Shown piece by piece: positions 27,395 to 36,586 of a stretch of DNA of 64,000 bases. This DNA comes from Gordonibacter sp. Marseille-P4307 (lineage in GTDB: Bacteria; Actinomycetota; Coriobacteriia; Coriobacteriales; Eggerthellaceae), in the NCBI RefSeq assembly GCF_900604965.1, contig NZ_UWPD01000001.1:372001-436000 (forward strand). The letters are read 5' to 3'. The notes below the pieces were generated by a model. The model ran no database searches. It saw only the letters and a program-made list of their open reading frames with translations, and had not been told where the DNA came from. Positions within the stretch are counted from its first letter, which is position 1, and each line of letters begins with the position of its first letter. The translations under genes were made by a program, and so were the position numbers.

Positions 27395-27424
27395 CCCGTT
27401 CTATCTCCCCCGCGCAGATCAAGC

Positions 27425-29233
27425 CTAGGCGGAATACTGTGCAGCACCTTTGCCCGCGATGCGCCCGAACGTGAAGATGTCGGTCATCGAGCAGGATCCC
27501 AAACGGTTCGTCCCCATGATATGACCCGTTACCTCGCCTGCGGCGTACAGGCCGGGAATGGCCGAGCCCTCCGTGTCGATAACCCGAGCCTCGGTGTCAA
27601 TCTGCAGGCCTCCCATCGTGTAATGAACGGCGGGCTTGCAAGCCATCAGGTAGAACGGACCGTCTTCGATCGCATTCATCTTGCCGCGATAGCCGAAGTC
27701 GGCATCCTTGCCGTCTTTGCAGTACGTGTTCCACTTTTCCAGCGTCTTTTTGGCGCCCTCGGCGTCTACGCCCATGTCGTCGCAGACCTCCTGCAACGTA
27801 TCGGCCTTGACGATCACCTTGCGCGACAAGATGTTCTCGTACTCGTCCGCGTGGGTTTCAAGAAGTCCCGTCGCATCGGCGCCCTTTTGGTTGAACAGCA
27901 GATACCCCTGCTCATCGGTCTGCTTCAGTATCGCGTTGGAAATGACGTCGCGGCGCTCCAGCTCTTCGACGAACCGCGCGCCCTCCTTGTTCACCATAAT
28001 CGCCTGATACTCCAGACGCACGTCGCCCACGTACAGAAGCGCGCCCGTGCCCGGATCGCACACCGGATACGTCTGAATATGCTCCATGTCCAGCAGGTTC
28101 GCGCCAACCTGCTGGCCCATCTCGATACCGTCTCCGGTCACGCCCACAGAATCGGTGGACAGGAACTTCTCGTTCATGGCGGGGTTGTACTTGGTGCGCA
28201 TCTCGACGTTGGAACCGAAGCCGCCCGTCGCCATAACCACGGCCTTGCACTCCACGCTCACCTGCTGGCCGGTTACCGTGTTGGTGGCCTTCACGCCCAC
28301 CACGGCCCCGTCCTTCTTCACCAACTCGGTGGCGCGCATGCAGTCGATCAGGGTGATGGCGTCTATCTCGCGGGCGCGTCTCGTCAGCTTCGTGGTCATC
28401 TCAGAACCGGAATGCGTGATCGGAATGAGCGAGCGCTTGGTGTGATGGCCGCCGAACTGCATCAGGTCGTGCTTCCACGACACCCCGCCCTCGAACGTCA
28501 GCCACTGCGAGCTCTCAAGGGCGCCTTCGGCCACGATCTGGACCAGCTTGGGGTCTCCCAGGTTGTCTCCCCCTTTAAGCATATCGGCCGCAAGGTCGTC
28601 GGGGCTATCGGAGATGCCCTCTTTCACCTGGATCCAATTGCCGGGAACCGCCATCTCGCCGCCAGACAGGGCAGTGTCGCCTCCGAACACGCCCATCTTC
28701 TCCATCAGCACCACGGTGCGGCCCGCATTCGCCGCCGTGATGGCCGCAGCGAAACCGGCGCCTCCCGCCCCGATCACAACGACGTCGGCGCGATCGGGAA
28801 CGACGCCCTCGCCGGCATACTGAGACTTATCGCGCTTCTTCCACTGATCGGACTTCATACCGATATCGTTCAGGGCGTCCGAAACCGCGCCGATAAATGC
28901 CATGCTGGTGAGCGTGGCACCCGAAACGGCATCCACGTTCAGCGTCTGTCCGTCGATGATCTGCTTCGTAAGCTTCTCCATGGCAACGTCGCCCATACCC
29001 GGGGTCTCGCGCGAGTCGAGCACCGAGATGCGGTCAATCGCACCCTCTTTGGCCGACACCTCGATGGTGAAGCTGCCGTGCTTGCCCATGCCCGTCCCCA
29101 CCGCGATGCCGGTTGCGCTCGGGTTCTTCTCGCCCTTCTTTCCTCCGGGCGCGCACCCCGCCAACGCAAGGGTTCCGCCAATCGCAGCGATAGAGCCGCC
29201 CATAAGGAACTGCCTTCGTGAAAACTGACCCAT
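27425..29233 (-). CDS. Tat-exported FMN/FAD-binding reductase of the fumarate/urocanate reductase family
   Basis: The N-terminus SRRQFLMGG is a twin-arginine signal followed by a lipobox-like LALAGC, so the protein is probably an exported lipoprotein. Residues about 45-125 are an FMN-binding domain with the flavinylation-type DAVSGATLTS. From about 150 an FAD_binding_2 domain begins (VVIGAGGAGFAAAITAANAG). The proton-donor arginine region of flavocytochrome c fumarate reductases is conserved (ELERRDVISNAIL), with HYTMGGLQI and NRLGSCSMTDIFTFGR later. The start at 29233 has AGGAGGA 4 bases upstream; the product is 602 aa. Such enzymes reduce diverse alkene-type electron acceptors; the substrate is unknown. 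Divergent from a LuxR regulator, a very common Eggerthellaceae pairing. Confidence 0.92.
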   Translation of the reverse strand: MGQFSRRQFLMGGSIAAIGGTLALAGCAPGGKKGEKNPSATGIAVGTGMGKHGSFTIEVSAKEGAIDRISVLDSRETPGMGDVAMEKLTKQIIDGQTLNVDAVSGATLTSMAFIGAVSDALNDIGMKSDQWKKRDKSQYAGEGVVPDRADVVVIGAGGAGFAAAITAANAGRTVVLMEKMGVFGGDTALSGGEMAVPGNWIQVKEGISDSPDDLAADMLKGGDNLGDPKLVQIVAEGALESSQWLTFEGGVSWKHDLMQFGGHHTKRSLIPITHSGSEMTTKLTRRAREIDAITLIDCMRATELVKKDGAVVGVKATNTVTGQQVSVECKAVVMATGGFGSNVEMRTKYNPAMNEKFLSTDSVGVTGDGIEMGQQVGANLLDMEHIQTYPVCDPGTGALLYVGDVRLEYQAIMVNKEGARFVEELERRDVISNAILKQTDEQGYLLFNQKGADATGLLETHADEYENILSRKVIVKADTLQEVCDDMGVDAEGAKKTLEKWNTYCKDGKDADFGYRGKMNAIEDGPFYLMACKPAVHYTMGGLQIDTEARVIDTEGSAIPGLYAAGEVTGHIMGTNRLGSCSMTDIFTFGRIAGKGAAQYSA

Positions 29234-29321
29234 ACTTCCTCCTTCGGTTTCCCGCGCACGCGGGCCCCTACAACCTCGGAAAACCATGCCGCAGCCACCC
29301 CGCATTCGCAATCGTCCGCCC

Positions 29322-29351
29322 GGGTTAAATGCCGTAACCCAAGATTAACCC
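29322..29351. promoter_or_regulatory. Inverted repeat between the flavoprotein and LuxR genes
   Basis: GGGTTAA (29322-29328) is repeated inverted as TTAACCC (29345-29351), with a further TAACCC at 29335-29340 between them. The position between divergent genes makes it a candidate operator for the LuxR-type regulator. Confidence 0.4.
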
Positions 29352-29471
29352 CCTGGCTACCTTGGCTTTCAGGATATCTGTCGGGCGGAAAACCCCTACA
29401 ATGGAGCCTTGTCCGCACAAGGTCGCTCGATCGATGCGGATACGTGCGCCGTCGTTTCATGCAGGAGGGCT

Positions 29472-30884
29472 ATGGACGCATATCGGAATCCGGGGTTCGC
29501 CGCTTACTGGAGATCGGCTTTCGGGCGTGTCTCGTCCATTCCCTTGGTATTCCTTGGCGTGGGCCTGTACCGCGCTTGGCTGTCCATCTTCTTTCGCTTC
29601 GACGCGTTCCCCAAAATCGGCGTATCCGATTACTTCCTATTCGAAAGCGCCATCGGCGTCGCATCGCTCGCGCTTGCGTTCACCGCCGGAAACGGAGGGG
29701 CGCTTTGGCAGCGCCCGCGTGCCCACCTTGCGGGCGCGGCGCTTATGACCGCAGGGGCAGCGCTGCTCTCCCTTGGGTGCTTCGCGGTGGAATCCCCCGC
29801 CCTGCGCATCGGCGGCCTGGTGCTGGGCGGTGCGGGGCTGGGATCGCTCATCATCATGTGGGCGGAATTCTACGGATCGCTCAACCCGCTGCGCGTTGCC
29901 CTGTACCACGCCCTGGCCATTTCCGTTGGCGAGGCTATAAAGTTGCTTTTCATGGGGTTGAACACGTCCTACCTGGTGTTTTTCGCGGTGGTTCTTCCAT
30001 CCGTCTGCTTCGCCTGCGTCCGCGCCAGCATGAAGCGGCTGCCCGAAAAGCAGCGCGAGCATCCGTCTGTTACCGGGGACGCGAAATCGATTCCCTGGAA
30101 ACCCATCGCGCTGATGGCCACGTGCACGTTCGCCGCTGCGTTCGGAGCGCTTCCCACCCAGCCGCTTGTTGCCGGCAACATCGCCGGGGCGCTGTTCGTC
30201 ACGGCGCTGGTGTTTTTCGGCGTGCTGTCCGCCTCGAAGTGGTTCAACTTCGACACGGTGTACCAGCTCGCGTTTCCCTTGTTCATCGCGGGTTTTCTGT
30301 TCGTTATGCCCGCGGTCGGCGGAAACGGGCAGATCATGGCGTTTTGCTACGATGCCGGCTACACCATGCTTTCCATGTACATCATGATCGTGCTCAGCAA
30401 CATCACGTACCGCTTCGGGGTAAGCGCCGTATGGCTTAACGGCATCGAGCGCGGTATTCGCTACCTGGTAGAACTTGCGGGATGGGCTACGTTCTTCGCC
30501 GCATCGACCCATCTGGGACGCAGCGAGAGCGATGTGCTATACGACGCCATCATGCTCATTGTGGTTCTGACGTTCCTGATCATCTTCTTCACCGAGCGCG
30601 GCCTATCGGCGAAATGGGGCGTCGTACTGGATGATTCGCTTGAGAACGAATCGCGGGCGGGGCAATCCGCCATGAGGGCGTCCGATCTGTCGCGCTCGTT
30701 CGGGCTGACTCCGCGCGAAGAAGAGGTGCTGCAGCTGCTGGCGCAGCACATGACCGTCGCCGAAATAGAGCGAGCGCTGTTCGTGTCTCAGGGAACCGTG
30801 AAGGCCCATATCAGCCACATCTACAAAAAGATCGGCATCCACAGCAAGTCCGAGCTGTTCGAGCTTTTGGAGGGAAGCGGGTAG
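29472..30884 (+). CDS. Membrane-embedded LuxR-family transcriptional regulator
   Basis: A 470-aa protein with about 12 hydrophobic helices (residues 15-375, resembling a transporter-like sensor) and a cytosolic C-terminal LuxR/GerE helix-turn-helix. The signature is FGLTPREEEVLQLLAQHMTV...FVSQGTVKAHISHIYKKIG. AGGAGGG precedes the ATG at 29472. Regulators of this layout are expanded in Eggerthellaceae, usually beside one respiratory flavoprotein, as here; it probably senses a small molecule or redox state and controls the divergent reductase. It is the last gene before the accessory region. Confidence 0.92.
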   Translation: MDAYRNPGFAAYWRSAFGRVSSIPLVFLGVGLYRAWLSIFFRFDAFPKIGVSDYFLFESAIGVASLALAFTAGNGGALWQRPRAHLAGAALMTAGAALLSLGCFAVESPALRIGGLVLGGAGLGSLIIMWAEFYGSLNPLRVALYHALAISVGEAIKLLFMGLNTSYLVFFAVVLPSVCFACVRASMKRLPEKQREHPSVTGDAKSIPWKPIALMATCTFAAAFGALPTQPLVAGNIAGALFVTALVFFGVLSASKWFNFDTVYQLAFPLFIAGFLFVMPAVGGNGQIMAFCYDAGYTMLSMYIMIVLSNITYRFGVSAVWLNGIERGIRYLVELAGWATFFAASTHLGRSESDVLYDAIMLIVVLTFLIIFFTERGLSAKWGVVLDDSLENESRAGQSAMRASDLSRSFGLTPREEEVLQLLAQHMTVAEIERALFVSQGTVKAHISHIYKKIGIHSKSELFELLEGSG

Positions 30885-30904
30885 CTTCCATCGCCCACGC
30901 TTCT

Positions 30905-30973
30905 CGCGCCAAACTGCCGAACGATTTCACGCTAAACCTCGGAACGTTTTCGCGCCAAACCGCCGAAGTGAAT
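30905..30973. repeat. Three tandem 23-bp repeats
   Basis: Three consecutive 23-bp units start at 30905, 30928 and 30951. Each has the form CgCgCcAAAC-x-xCgGAA, ending in a T-rich tail in the first two. They lie 20 bases past the LuxR stop, at the boundary between core genome and accessory DNA. The role is unknown; they could be binding sites of a lost regulator. Confidence 0.7.
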
Positions 30974-31117
30974 CCCAGCGGCACGAGGAAGGGCAACTGG
31001 ACAGCGGCCCACTGGGCCTAGATCAGGCGCATCGAGCTCAAGGAGAGGGCCGACGTGGCGACAGCGCGCGAGCTCGCATGCTGGCGCTGGACCATCGGGT
31101 GCATGGCGGAGGCGTAG
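30968..31117 (+). pseudogene. Unidentified gene remnant with internal stop
   Basis: One frame reads VNPSGTRKGNWTAAHWA, stop, then IRRIELKERADVATARELAC and WRWTIGCMAEA before a second stop. The composition and tryptophan-rich C-terminus look like the end of a real protein, possibly a transposase or mobile-element protein, but I cannot assign a family. It overlaps the third tandem repeat. Confidence 0.35.
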
Positions 31118-31658
31118 CGATGGCGGATGCGACCGTATGACATAGAGCGATCCCTCCCATCCTGCGACCCGATCCGAGGCCGTTGGGGCCAACCCCGGTC
31201 ACTTTTTTGCGAGCGCAGAAGGCGCCACCCGCGTAACGAGACCGTCGAATCGATGAGGCAACCCCAGTCGTAGCAACGGAGTGCCCAGCACGCCAGTGCC
31301 ACGGGCGGATATTAACTGCAAAGACGAGCGTCGGAAAGACACGCCAAGGTCGCCGCAGGAGGGTCGAGATAGAGAAAGGGCCTGGCCTTGGGGCGGAACC
31401 CATGGGCCAGGCCCGATATTGCCTATTGACAATGTCCCGCTCATATTAGAAAAGATGGCGGGGGAAAGTCCCCGCCATTGGTTGGACCAGGGCCTTTCAG
31501 CCAGCCCGAAACGTATGTTGTTTATATCGCTTGGGACATGTTCTTGTCCATGTGTTTTCGGCATTGGGCACCAGATTGCCATATTCACAATGACGCTCAT
31601 AACGATGATAAAAAACATAACAGACCAGCTACATTAGTTAGCTGACCTGTGTAAATGT
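31118..31658. other. Non-coding stretch with two strong hairpins
   Basis: No gene is supportable. Two perfect inverted repeats stand out: GGGCCTGGCC (31378-31387) with 31405-31414, and ATGGCGGGG (31455-31463) with 31470-31478. Neither has a T-run, so they are not typical terminators. A TTGACA at 31426-31431 lies between them without a well-spaced -10. The arrangement could be a small structured RNA or the end of an integrated element. Confidence 0.35.
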
Positions 31659-31718
31659 TGGTCGCAGGGGCAGGACTTGAACCTACGACCTTCGGGTTCC
31701 TTACCCGAAGAGCAGTCC
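31659..31718 (-). other. 3' half of a tRNA gene (integration-site remnant)
   Basis: Read on the minus strand, an anticodon-stem-like hairpin (TTCGGG...CCCGAA) leads into AGGTCG, a canonical T-arm (GTAGG TTCAAGT CCTGC), a 7-base acceptor strand (CCCTGCG), A and CCA. The 5' half (acceptor strand CGCAGGG and D-arm) is absent: the DNA beyond 31718 is unrelated. This is the displaced 3' end expected when an element integrates into a tRNA gene. The loop reads TAAGGAA and lacks U33, so isotype is not assigned. Confidence 0.7.
31693..31710 (+). repeat. Direct repeat copy A (candidate att core)
   Basis: CGGGTTCCTTACCCGAAG lies within the tRNA 3' fragment. The same 18 bases recur at 46997-47014 in the same orientation. 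AGCAGT follows both copies, with a 3-base insertion in the second. Confidence 0.65.
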
Positions 31719-31856
31719 TTTTTTGACCCGCCGCATATATGAGCGCAACACATAGAGCCAACCGAATGTCGCATGCCGTTGTCTGCCTTCAGCCCCAAAT
31801 TGCGTCTGCATCCATACCGCTGAAAGCCTAATAAACGTAGGTGGCCATCGCTTTCT

Positions 31857-31884
31857 TTGAGCATTCCGAACTTTCGGTTAAGAT
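31857..31884 (+). promoter_or_regulatory. Candidate promoter for the cytosine methyltransferase
   Basis: TTGAGC (31857-31862), a 16-bp spacer and TAAGAT (31879-31884) lie 80 bases before the GTG start. The surrounding DNA is much more A/T-rich than the core genome. Confidence 0.4.
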
Positions 31885-31964
31885 AGAATATTGTCTTTGC
31901 TGTAAACCATGGCGGTTTAACTCCATTCCTGGTAGCCTGGCTGAGGAAAGGAGAAGGGCTGAAG

Positions 31965-33494
31965 GTGGATAGGATTCCCGTAATAGATTTGTTCGCTGGT
32001 CCGGGTGGCTTGGGCGAAGGCTTCTCCTCATTGAGGGATAGTGCCGGCAATCGCATATTCCAAATCATTATGTCGGTAGAGAAAGATGAGCTGGCCCACA
32101 AAACACTAAGGCTGCGTGCCTATTATCGCGCTCTTTTTGACAAGCATGGGCGCATTCCGAAAGCCTACCTCTCGTTCATCGCCAACCCCAGCGATGAAAA
32201 CTACGAGACACTTGTCAACTTTGACGAAAAGTGCTGGGATCGGGCATGCAAAGAAGCGCTTTGCATGGAGCTCAACGAGGGCGATGACGCCCTCGTTGAC
32301 GAAGCCCGAATTCGATTGGCCAACTATCAGGCACCGACGGGAGATTGGGTTTTGATCGGTGGCCCGCCTTGCCAAGCGTACTCCCTAGTCGGTCGAGCCC
32401 GCAGAACGCGCGAGAAGGCAAAGCTCCAAGCCGACACTAAGCAAACGCTTTACAAGTGCTACCTTTCGTTTATCCGTAAGCTGCAACCCAGCATCTTCGT
32501 GATGGAGAACGTCAGGGGCCTACTCTCCGCCCAGCTTCACGGAGAGGGCGTCTTCGGACTCATCTGGCAAGACATGGAAGATGCAGGTTACGTCATCAAG
32601 TCGCTAGTTGTCGAAGACCCCAAGACCTCGGACGATTATGTCGTTCAAGCTGAAAACTACGGCGTGCCCCAAGCGCGCCATCGGGTGATTCTTTTGGGAG
32701 TCCGCTCAGATCTTGGACTCGACACAGAAACGCTCGTCGAGTCGCCCCAGGTTTCTCTTGGTGAGGTTCTCGCTGGAATACCGCCGATACGAAGTGGCTT
32801 CTCCATGCGAAATAAGGGCTGGAGCGACATGAACTGGAAGCAATATATAAACGGCGCCATTGACAAAATACTTGCCACCCCTGAAGGCGAGCCTCTGCGC
32901 GAGTGCCTCATGGCAGTAAAATCCTCTCGTCCTCCCAAGGTGATCACGAAGAACAAAGTGGTCGACGCATGCAATATCTATGCTTCGTGGTACCGGGGCA
33001 GTCTGGGAGGCAGTAAGGTGCTTCCGAACCATGAGTCTAGGACCCACCTCGCCTCAGACCTCGATAGATATCTGTTCTGCTCTGCCTATGCCAAGGTATA
33101 CGGCACGCCCGCAAGGCTGTACGATTTTCCGGACTACCTGCTGCCTGCGCATGAGAACATCAAAGGGATCAGAGCCGGAAAAGAGGTTGACTTTGATGAC
33201 AGATTCAGAACGCAGCTTTTCGACAAGCCCTCGACGACGATAACCTCCCATATAGCCAAAGACGGCCATTACTATATACACCCCGACCCACACCAATGCC
33301 GCAGCTTGACCGTTAGGGAGGCTGCGCGCCTGCAGACCTTCCCGGATGATTATTTCTTCGCGGGCAACCGGACGTCGCAATACGGTCAGGTCGGAAACGC
33401 TGTCCCCGTATTGTTGGCACATCACATCGCGGGCATCGTTGCTAAATCGCTTGACGCCAATTCGGTAGTTCGGGACCCGAGAGCTAGCTCCTGA
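31965..33494 (+). CDS. DNA C5-cytosine methyltransferase (Mza-type module)
   Basis: Methylates cytosine C5 with S-adenosylmethionine. Motif I DLFAGPGGLGEGF (residues 8-20), catalytic GGPPCQAYSLVGR (about 129-141), VMENVRGL (about 176) and the C-terminal QVGNAVPVLLAHHI are present. The region between motifs VIII and IX is long and should be the target-recognition domain. It starts at GTG 31965 after AAAGGAGAAGGG; 509 aa. It is convergent with, and its last 11 bases overlap, the AIPR gene. In this kind of gene set it probably marks self DNA for the neighbouring effector proteins. Confidence 0.93.
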   Translation: MDRIPVIDLFAGPGGLGEGFSSLRDSAGNRIFQIIMSVEKDELAHKTLRLRAYYRALFDKHGRIPKAYLSFIANPSDENYETLVNFDEKCWDRACKEALCMELNEGDDALVDEARIRLANYQAPTGDWVLIGGPPCQAYSLVGRARRTREKAKLQADTKQTLYKCYLSFIRKLQPSIFVMENVRGLLSAQLHGEGVFGLIWQDMEDAGYVIKSLVVEDPKTSDDYVVQAENYGVPQARHRVILLGVRSDLGLDTETLVESPQVSLGEVLAGIPPIRSGFSMRNKGWSDMNWKQYINGAIDKILATPEGEPLRECLMAVKSSRPPKVITKNKVVDACNIYASWYRGSLGGSKVLPNHESRTHLASDLDRYLFCSAYAKVYGTPARLYDFPDYLLPAHENIKGIRAGKEVDFDDRFRTQLFDKPSTTITSHIAKDGHYYIHPDPHQCRSLTVREAARLQTFPDDYFFAGNRTSQYGQVGNAVPVLLAHHIAGIVAKSLDANSVVRDPRASS

Positions 33495-35607
33495 TTCTCC
33501 GATTCCTTTTGAGTTTATACGGGCAGCCCAGGTGCTTGAACCTATCCATCATTTTGACCAGCACCACAGATTGCTTGTCAGTGGGAATGCTTCCCCTTCC
33601 CATTTTTGTGGTAACTCTCATGATGCCCTGTTCTCGCTCGGTGCCCTCGCCATTGGCGACCGACCACTTCAGAACATTTGACCAGAACTCGGGGCCCATG
33701 CCGATTACCAGCTCTTGAGCCTCGATTCCGTTTAGCTCCCTCTGGTCCTTCTTTGCCTCGGCCTTGGCTTCTCTTTCATCTGAGAGGTCGAGAAGCGTTG
33801 AAAGCCATTCCGAATCCCAATCGATCTTCCTCTTGTGCAGTTCGGTGAGGCACTTCTCTTGCTTGGCCCATTCGGTAATGTTCTTGTAGCCGGCCTGAGG
33901 AGACATGAGCACCTCATGGGCCGCGTCTGCAGCCTGGCCGATAGCCCTTCTGAACGGCTTGTCGATTTCCTGGGCGGTCCATATCGCCTCGAAGTTCACG
34001 GCTTTGCCCATCTGCTTTACCGCGTGGGACAGTAGCCCGAGGGTCAAAACAACATGAGATGCTCTGTAACCGCCTTGCTCGTACCATTCGCGCTCCGTGA
34101 CGATTTTTTCCGTCACGTTGTAGATTATTTTTTTGGCAATCAGGCGGCGGTAGTAAAACTCGTTGAACTGCAGTTGGTTCTTTTCCCACTCCAATGTAAT
34201 CTGCTTCGCGAATTGGGCGAAGTTCTTCTGCGCGCCCCGGTTAACGTAATATGCGTCATCCGTCCATACCATGAGGTATTTTGCCAAGTCGGTCTTCGTG
34301 AAGCTCTGGGGCTTCGGGTAGACCTCTGCAAACTTCTTCTTCTTGCTTGGCGTGAGGTAAGCCTGTTCGTCCCTGTACTGGCCGCGGGCGCGCTCGTAGT
34401 ACCACTTCGTCTCGATGTAGCTTCCATGCTGGGGCGGTGCATAAATCCTGCGGGAGAAGTCTTCGATCCTGATGTGGTACGGATGGTTGGAGAAGAAGTC
34501 GGCGTCGGACACGCGATTTTGGCTGTTCGCGCTTCTTGAAATCATGGGCACGAGTTCTTTGGCTTCGTCCGGGCTGACAACGCTCAGTTTCATCTGAACG
34601 TAAACCTTGCTCAGGTCTACGCCGCTCTTGTAGGCCGCATAGATTGATGCTGTGGTTTGTCCGCCATTCACGATTTGGAAGTTGTCCAACCTGACGATCT
34701 TGGCTCCTTCGTCGGTGTCGACCGTTTCCACCTTTTCGGCAGTAGCGGTTAGGCCGTTATTGAAAGAGAAGAACATCTCGGGGGTGTTCTCAAGCGTTCC
34801 CTTTATGCCTTTGTTTACTTTGCTCCTGGCCTGCAAAAACACCCTGACGTTTTGTTCCAGCAGGCGCGTGCCCCATTGGTCGTAGATGGTGGCCAAATCA
34901 AGACCTGGTACGGCTGCTAGATAAACCTCGTTTTTACCGGTCTTCGCGCTTGCCCGCAGCGCGCTTAACGGCCCCGATGGGAGTTCTTCGAAATCGACGA
35001 CAAGCGCCTCGCGTTCTCGCCCGGACGAGACGAGCCTGTGAAGGCGCGAGATGTCCCAGACGCTATACGTCACTTCTCGGCCGTCTAGATCTGTATCAGA
35101 CTTACCTTTCGCCTGGGCGCTCAGCACCTTGTTCGTAAGCAGATAGACCTTCACTCGCGAAACGATTGACCAGCGCTCGTTCATTAAGCCCGCGAGCTCG
35201 TATCCTGGGCTGCTCTCTTCTAGGCCATCGCGGAACTTTTGGCTCCTAGACTTGTCCACGAAGTTTACGGCTCGCTTGAACGCGGCGTCGATTTCGGTTC
35301 GCGTCAGAGTCTGTATCTCGTGCTCCACCCCTAAATCGAGCACGATTACCCCCAGTGTGGCGCTGTTTGCCTCCCTCGCTATCGTGTCCTCGAGGGGATC
35401 GCCGCAATAGCCGTCAATCCTGATTCCTCCGCGAGACGGCTGGTAATGGGCATAGATTGCATCGTCAAACTCGCCCGCGTCGATGAGGTAATCGGTGAAG
35501 ATGTCGAACAGCGCCTCTTCCTTGTATATCTGCTCGGCGTTAGACGTTGTGACAATCTCTTGGAAGAATTCCTCGTAGAACTCGTCAAGACTAGATTGTT
35601 CGGCCAT
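33484..35607 (-). CDS. AIPR-family protein (abortive phage resistance), last gene of the Mza-like operon
   Basis: 707 aa. The AIPR signature is the central block FFSFNNGLTATAEKVE, VRLDNFQIVNGGQTTASIYA, followed by QMKLSVV and ISRSANSQNRVSDADFFSN. Members occur in phage-resistance loci, and their molecular action is poorly defined; a nuclease role has been proposed. The ATG at 35607 has GGAG 6 bases upstream (a TTG at 35619 is less likely). It overlaps the upstream PD-(D/E)XK gene by 17 bases, so translation is probably coupled. Confidence 0.88.
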   Translation of the reverse strand: MAEQSSLDEFYEEFFQEIVTTSNAEQIYKEEALFDIFTDYLIDAGEFDDAIYAHYQPSRGGIRIDGYCGDPLEDTIAREANSATLGVIVLDLGVEHEIQTLTRTEIDAAFKRAVNFVDKSRSQKFRDGLEESSPGYELAGLMNERWSIVSRVKVYLLTNKVLSAQAKGKSDTDLDGREVTYSVWDISRLHRLVSSGREREALVVDFEELPSGPLSALRASAKTGKNEVYLAAVPGLDLATIYDQWGTRLLEQNVRVFLQARSKVNKGIKGTLENTPEMFFSFNNGLTATAEKVETVDTDEGAKIVRLDNFQIVNGGQTTASIYAAYKSGVDLSKVYVQMKLSVVSPDEAKELVPMISRSANSQNRVSDADFFSNHPYHIRIEDFSRRIYAPPQHGSYIETKWYYERARGQYRDEQAYLTPSKKKKFAEVYPKPQSFTKTDLAKYLMVWTDDAYYVNRGAQKNFAQFAKQITLEWEKNQLQFNEFYYRRLIAKKIIYNVTEKIVTEREWYEQGGYRASHVVLTLGLLSHAVKQMGKAVNFEAIWTAQEIDKPFRRAIGQAADAAHEVLMSPQAGYKNITEWAKQEKCLTELHKRKIDWDSEWLSTLLDLSDEREAKAEAKKDQRELNGIEAQELVIGMGPEFWSNVLKWSVANGEGTEREQGIMRVTTKMGRGSIPTDKQSVVLVKMMDRFKHLGCPYKLKRNRRIRS

Positions 35608-36586
35608 TGTATTCTCCAATCGCTCTCTCCACGCTCGACAGCTCTACCTTGAAGGCGTCGCATTTGGATAAGTCGAGCGAGTACTTGACCTCTGATACGC
35701 CAGACGGCAGGTCAGCCGGTGTAATTCTTGGAAAGCCGTCTGATACCAGATACGAGCCCTTGCCAGTAATGTCCCATGTAATTGTTGAGTAGTCGACGTC
35801 GTCGGAATAGCCAACGGCCGCCAATCGCAACGAGAGTTCCTCGGTCGCCAAGTAATCATCGCCGATGGCTTCTTTTGTTTTCCGGACTTCATCGGCAAGG
35901 CTTATGCCCCCGCTCGGGGCCTCGTCGAGTCCGAGCACGCATAGATACAGCTCTTCTGGTGGCTTCGCCGCAAGCTGGGGCTCAGAGCTGATTTTGACTT
36001 TCGAGTTGGCTGATCCGCGGTTCGACTTCACCTCTACGTACAGCCTTCCGAACGAGAAATCGCGGGGTGATCCCAAAGGCCCCGTCCATGCTTTTACGGC
36101 CTCGTTGGCCGGCATCGCCTTGAAGCAGACCTCCCGAAGGAAGCGCAGCTCTGCGATTAGCCCTTTCTGCTCGTGTTTTCCGAGCTTGCCCGAGCTCAGG
36201 CTTAGCATGTATCGCCAGATCTCAAGTCGGATTCGGACGTGGGAGCACACTTCGTGAGGAACGGCTTTCGTCACGGCGTCGATGATGTCTTCGCACAGCT
36301 TCATAAAGGGCTGGAGGATGCCGTCTTCCGTCAGCTCGATGAGGATCGACCTTGCCTTCGACTGCTCGTCGGCCATCTTCGAGATTCTTATCGCGCGCAT
36401 CGCGGGCAGTGTGTCGTCTTTGCTCAGGCACGGGTATTTGATCAGGAGGGCGTTGTGCCCCTCGCTGGTTTTTGCCCAGAAGACCGAGACCCGTCCGCTG
36501 GATTCGAAGCCCTCAACCAAGCGGGTGGATATGTAGTCGTCTGCTGTCGGGGTTTTGATGGTTCCCCACGGGTTGCTACTGCTCAT
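35591..36586 (-). CDS. PD-(D/E)XK nuclease-like protein (DUF4420 type)
   Basis: 331 aa. A restriction-nuclease fold is indicated by GLIAELRFL (helix glutamate, about 142-150) and, about 30 residues later, DFSFGRLYVEVKSNRG with Asp and the E-x-K pair. Members are annotated as PD-(D/E)XK motif proteins and occur beside Z1 and AIPR genes. It overlaps the Z1 gene by 11 bases upstream and the AIPR gene by 17 bases downstream. Likely the DNA-cutting subunit of the module, by inference. Confidence 0.85.
   Translation of the reverse strand: MSSSNPWGTIKTPTADDYISTRLVEGFESSGRVSVFWAKTSEGHNALLIKYPCLSKDDTLPAMRAIRISKMADEQSKARSILIELTEDGILQPFMKLCEDIIDAVTKAVPHEVCSHVRIRLEIWRYMLSLSSGKLGKHEQKGLIAELRFLREVCFKAMPANEAVKAWTGPLGSPRDFSFGRLYVEVKSNRGSANSKVKISSEPQLAAKPPEELYLCVLGLDEAPSGGISLADEVRKTKEAIGDDYLATEELSLRLAAVGYSDDVDYSTITWDITGKGSYLVSDGFPRITPADLPSGVSEVKYSLDLSKCDAFKVELSSVERAIGEYNGRTI

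Noticed and set aside
31201-31618. Minus-strand 139-codon frame in the region before the tRNA fragment
   Set aside because: It crosses both hairpins, has no recognisable domain and shows no ribosome site; more likely non-coding.
31659-31718. Intact tRNA gene
   Set aside because: Only the 3' half folds. The acceptor 5' strand and D-arm are absent, and U33 is missing from the apparent anticodon loop.
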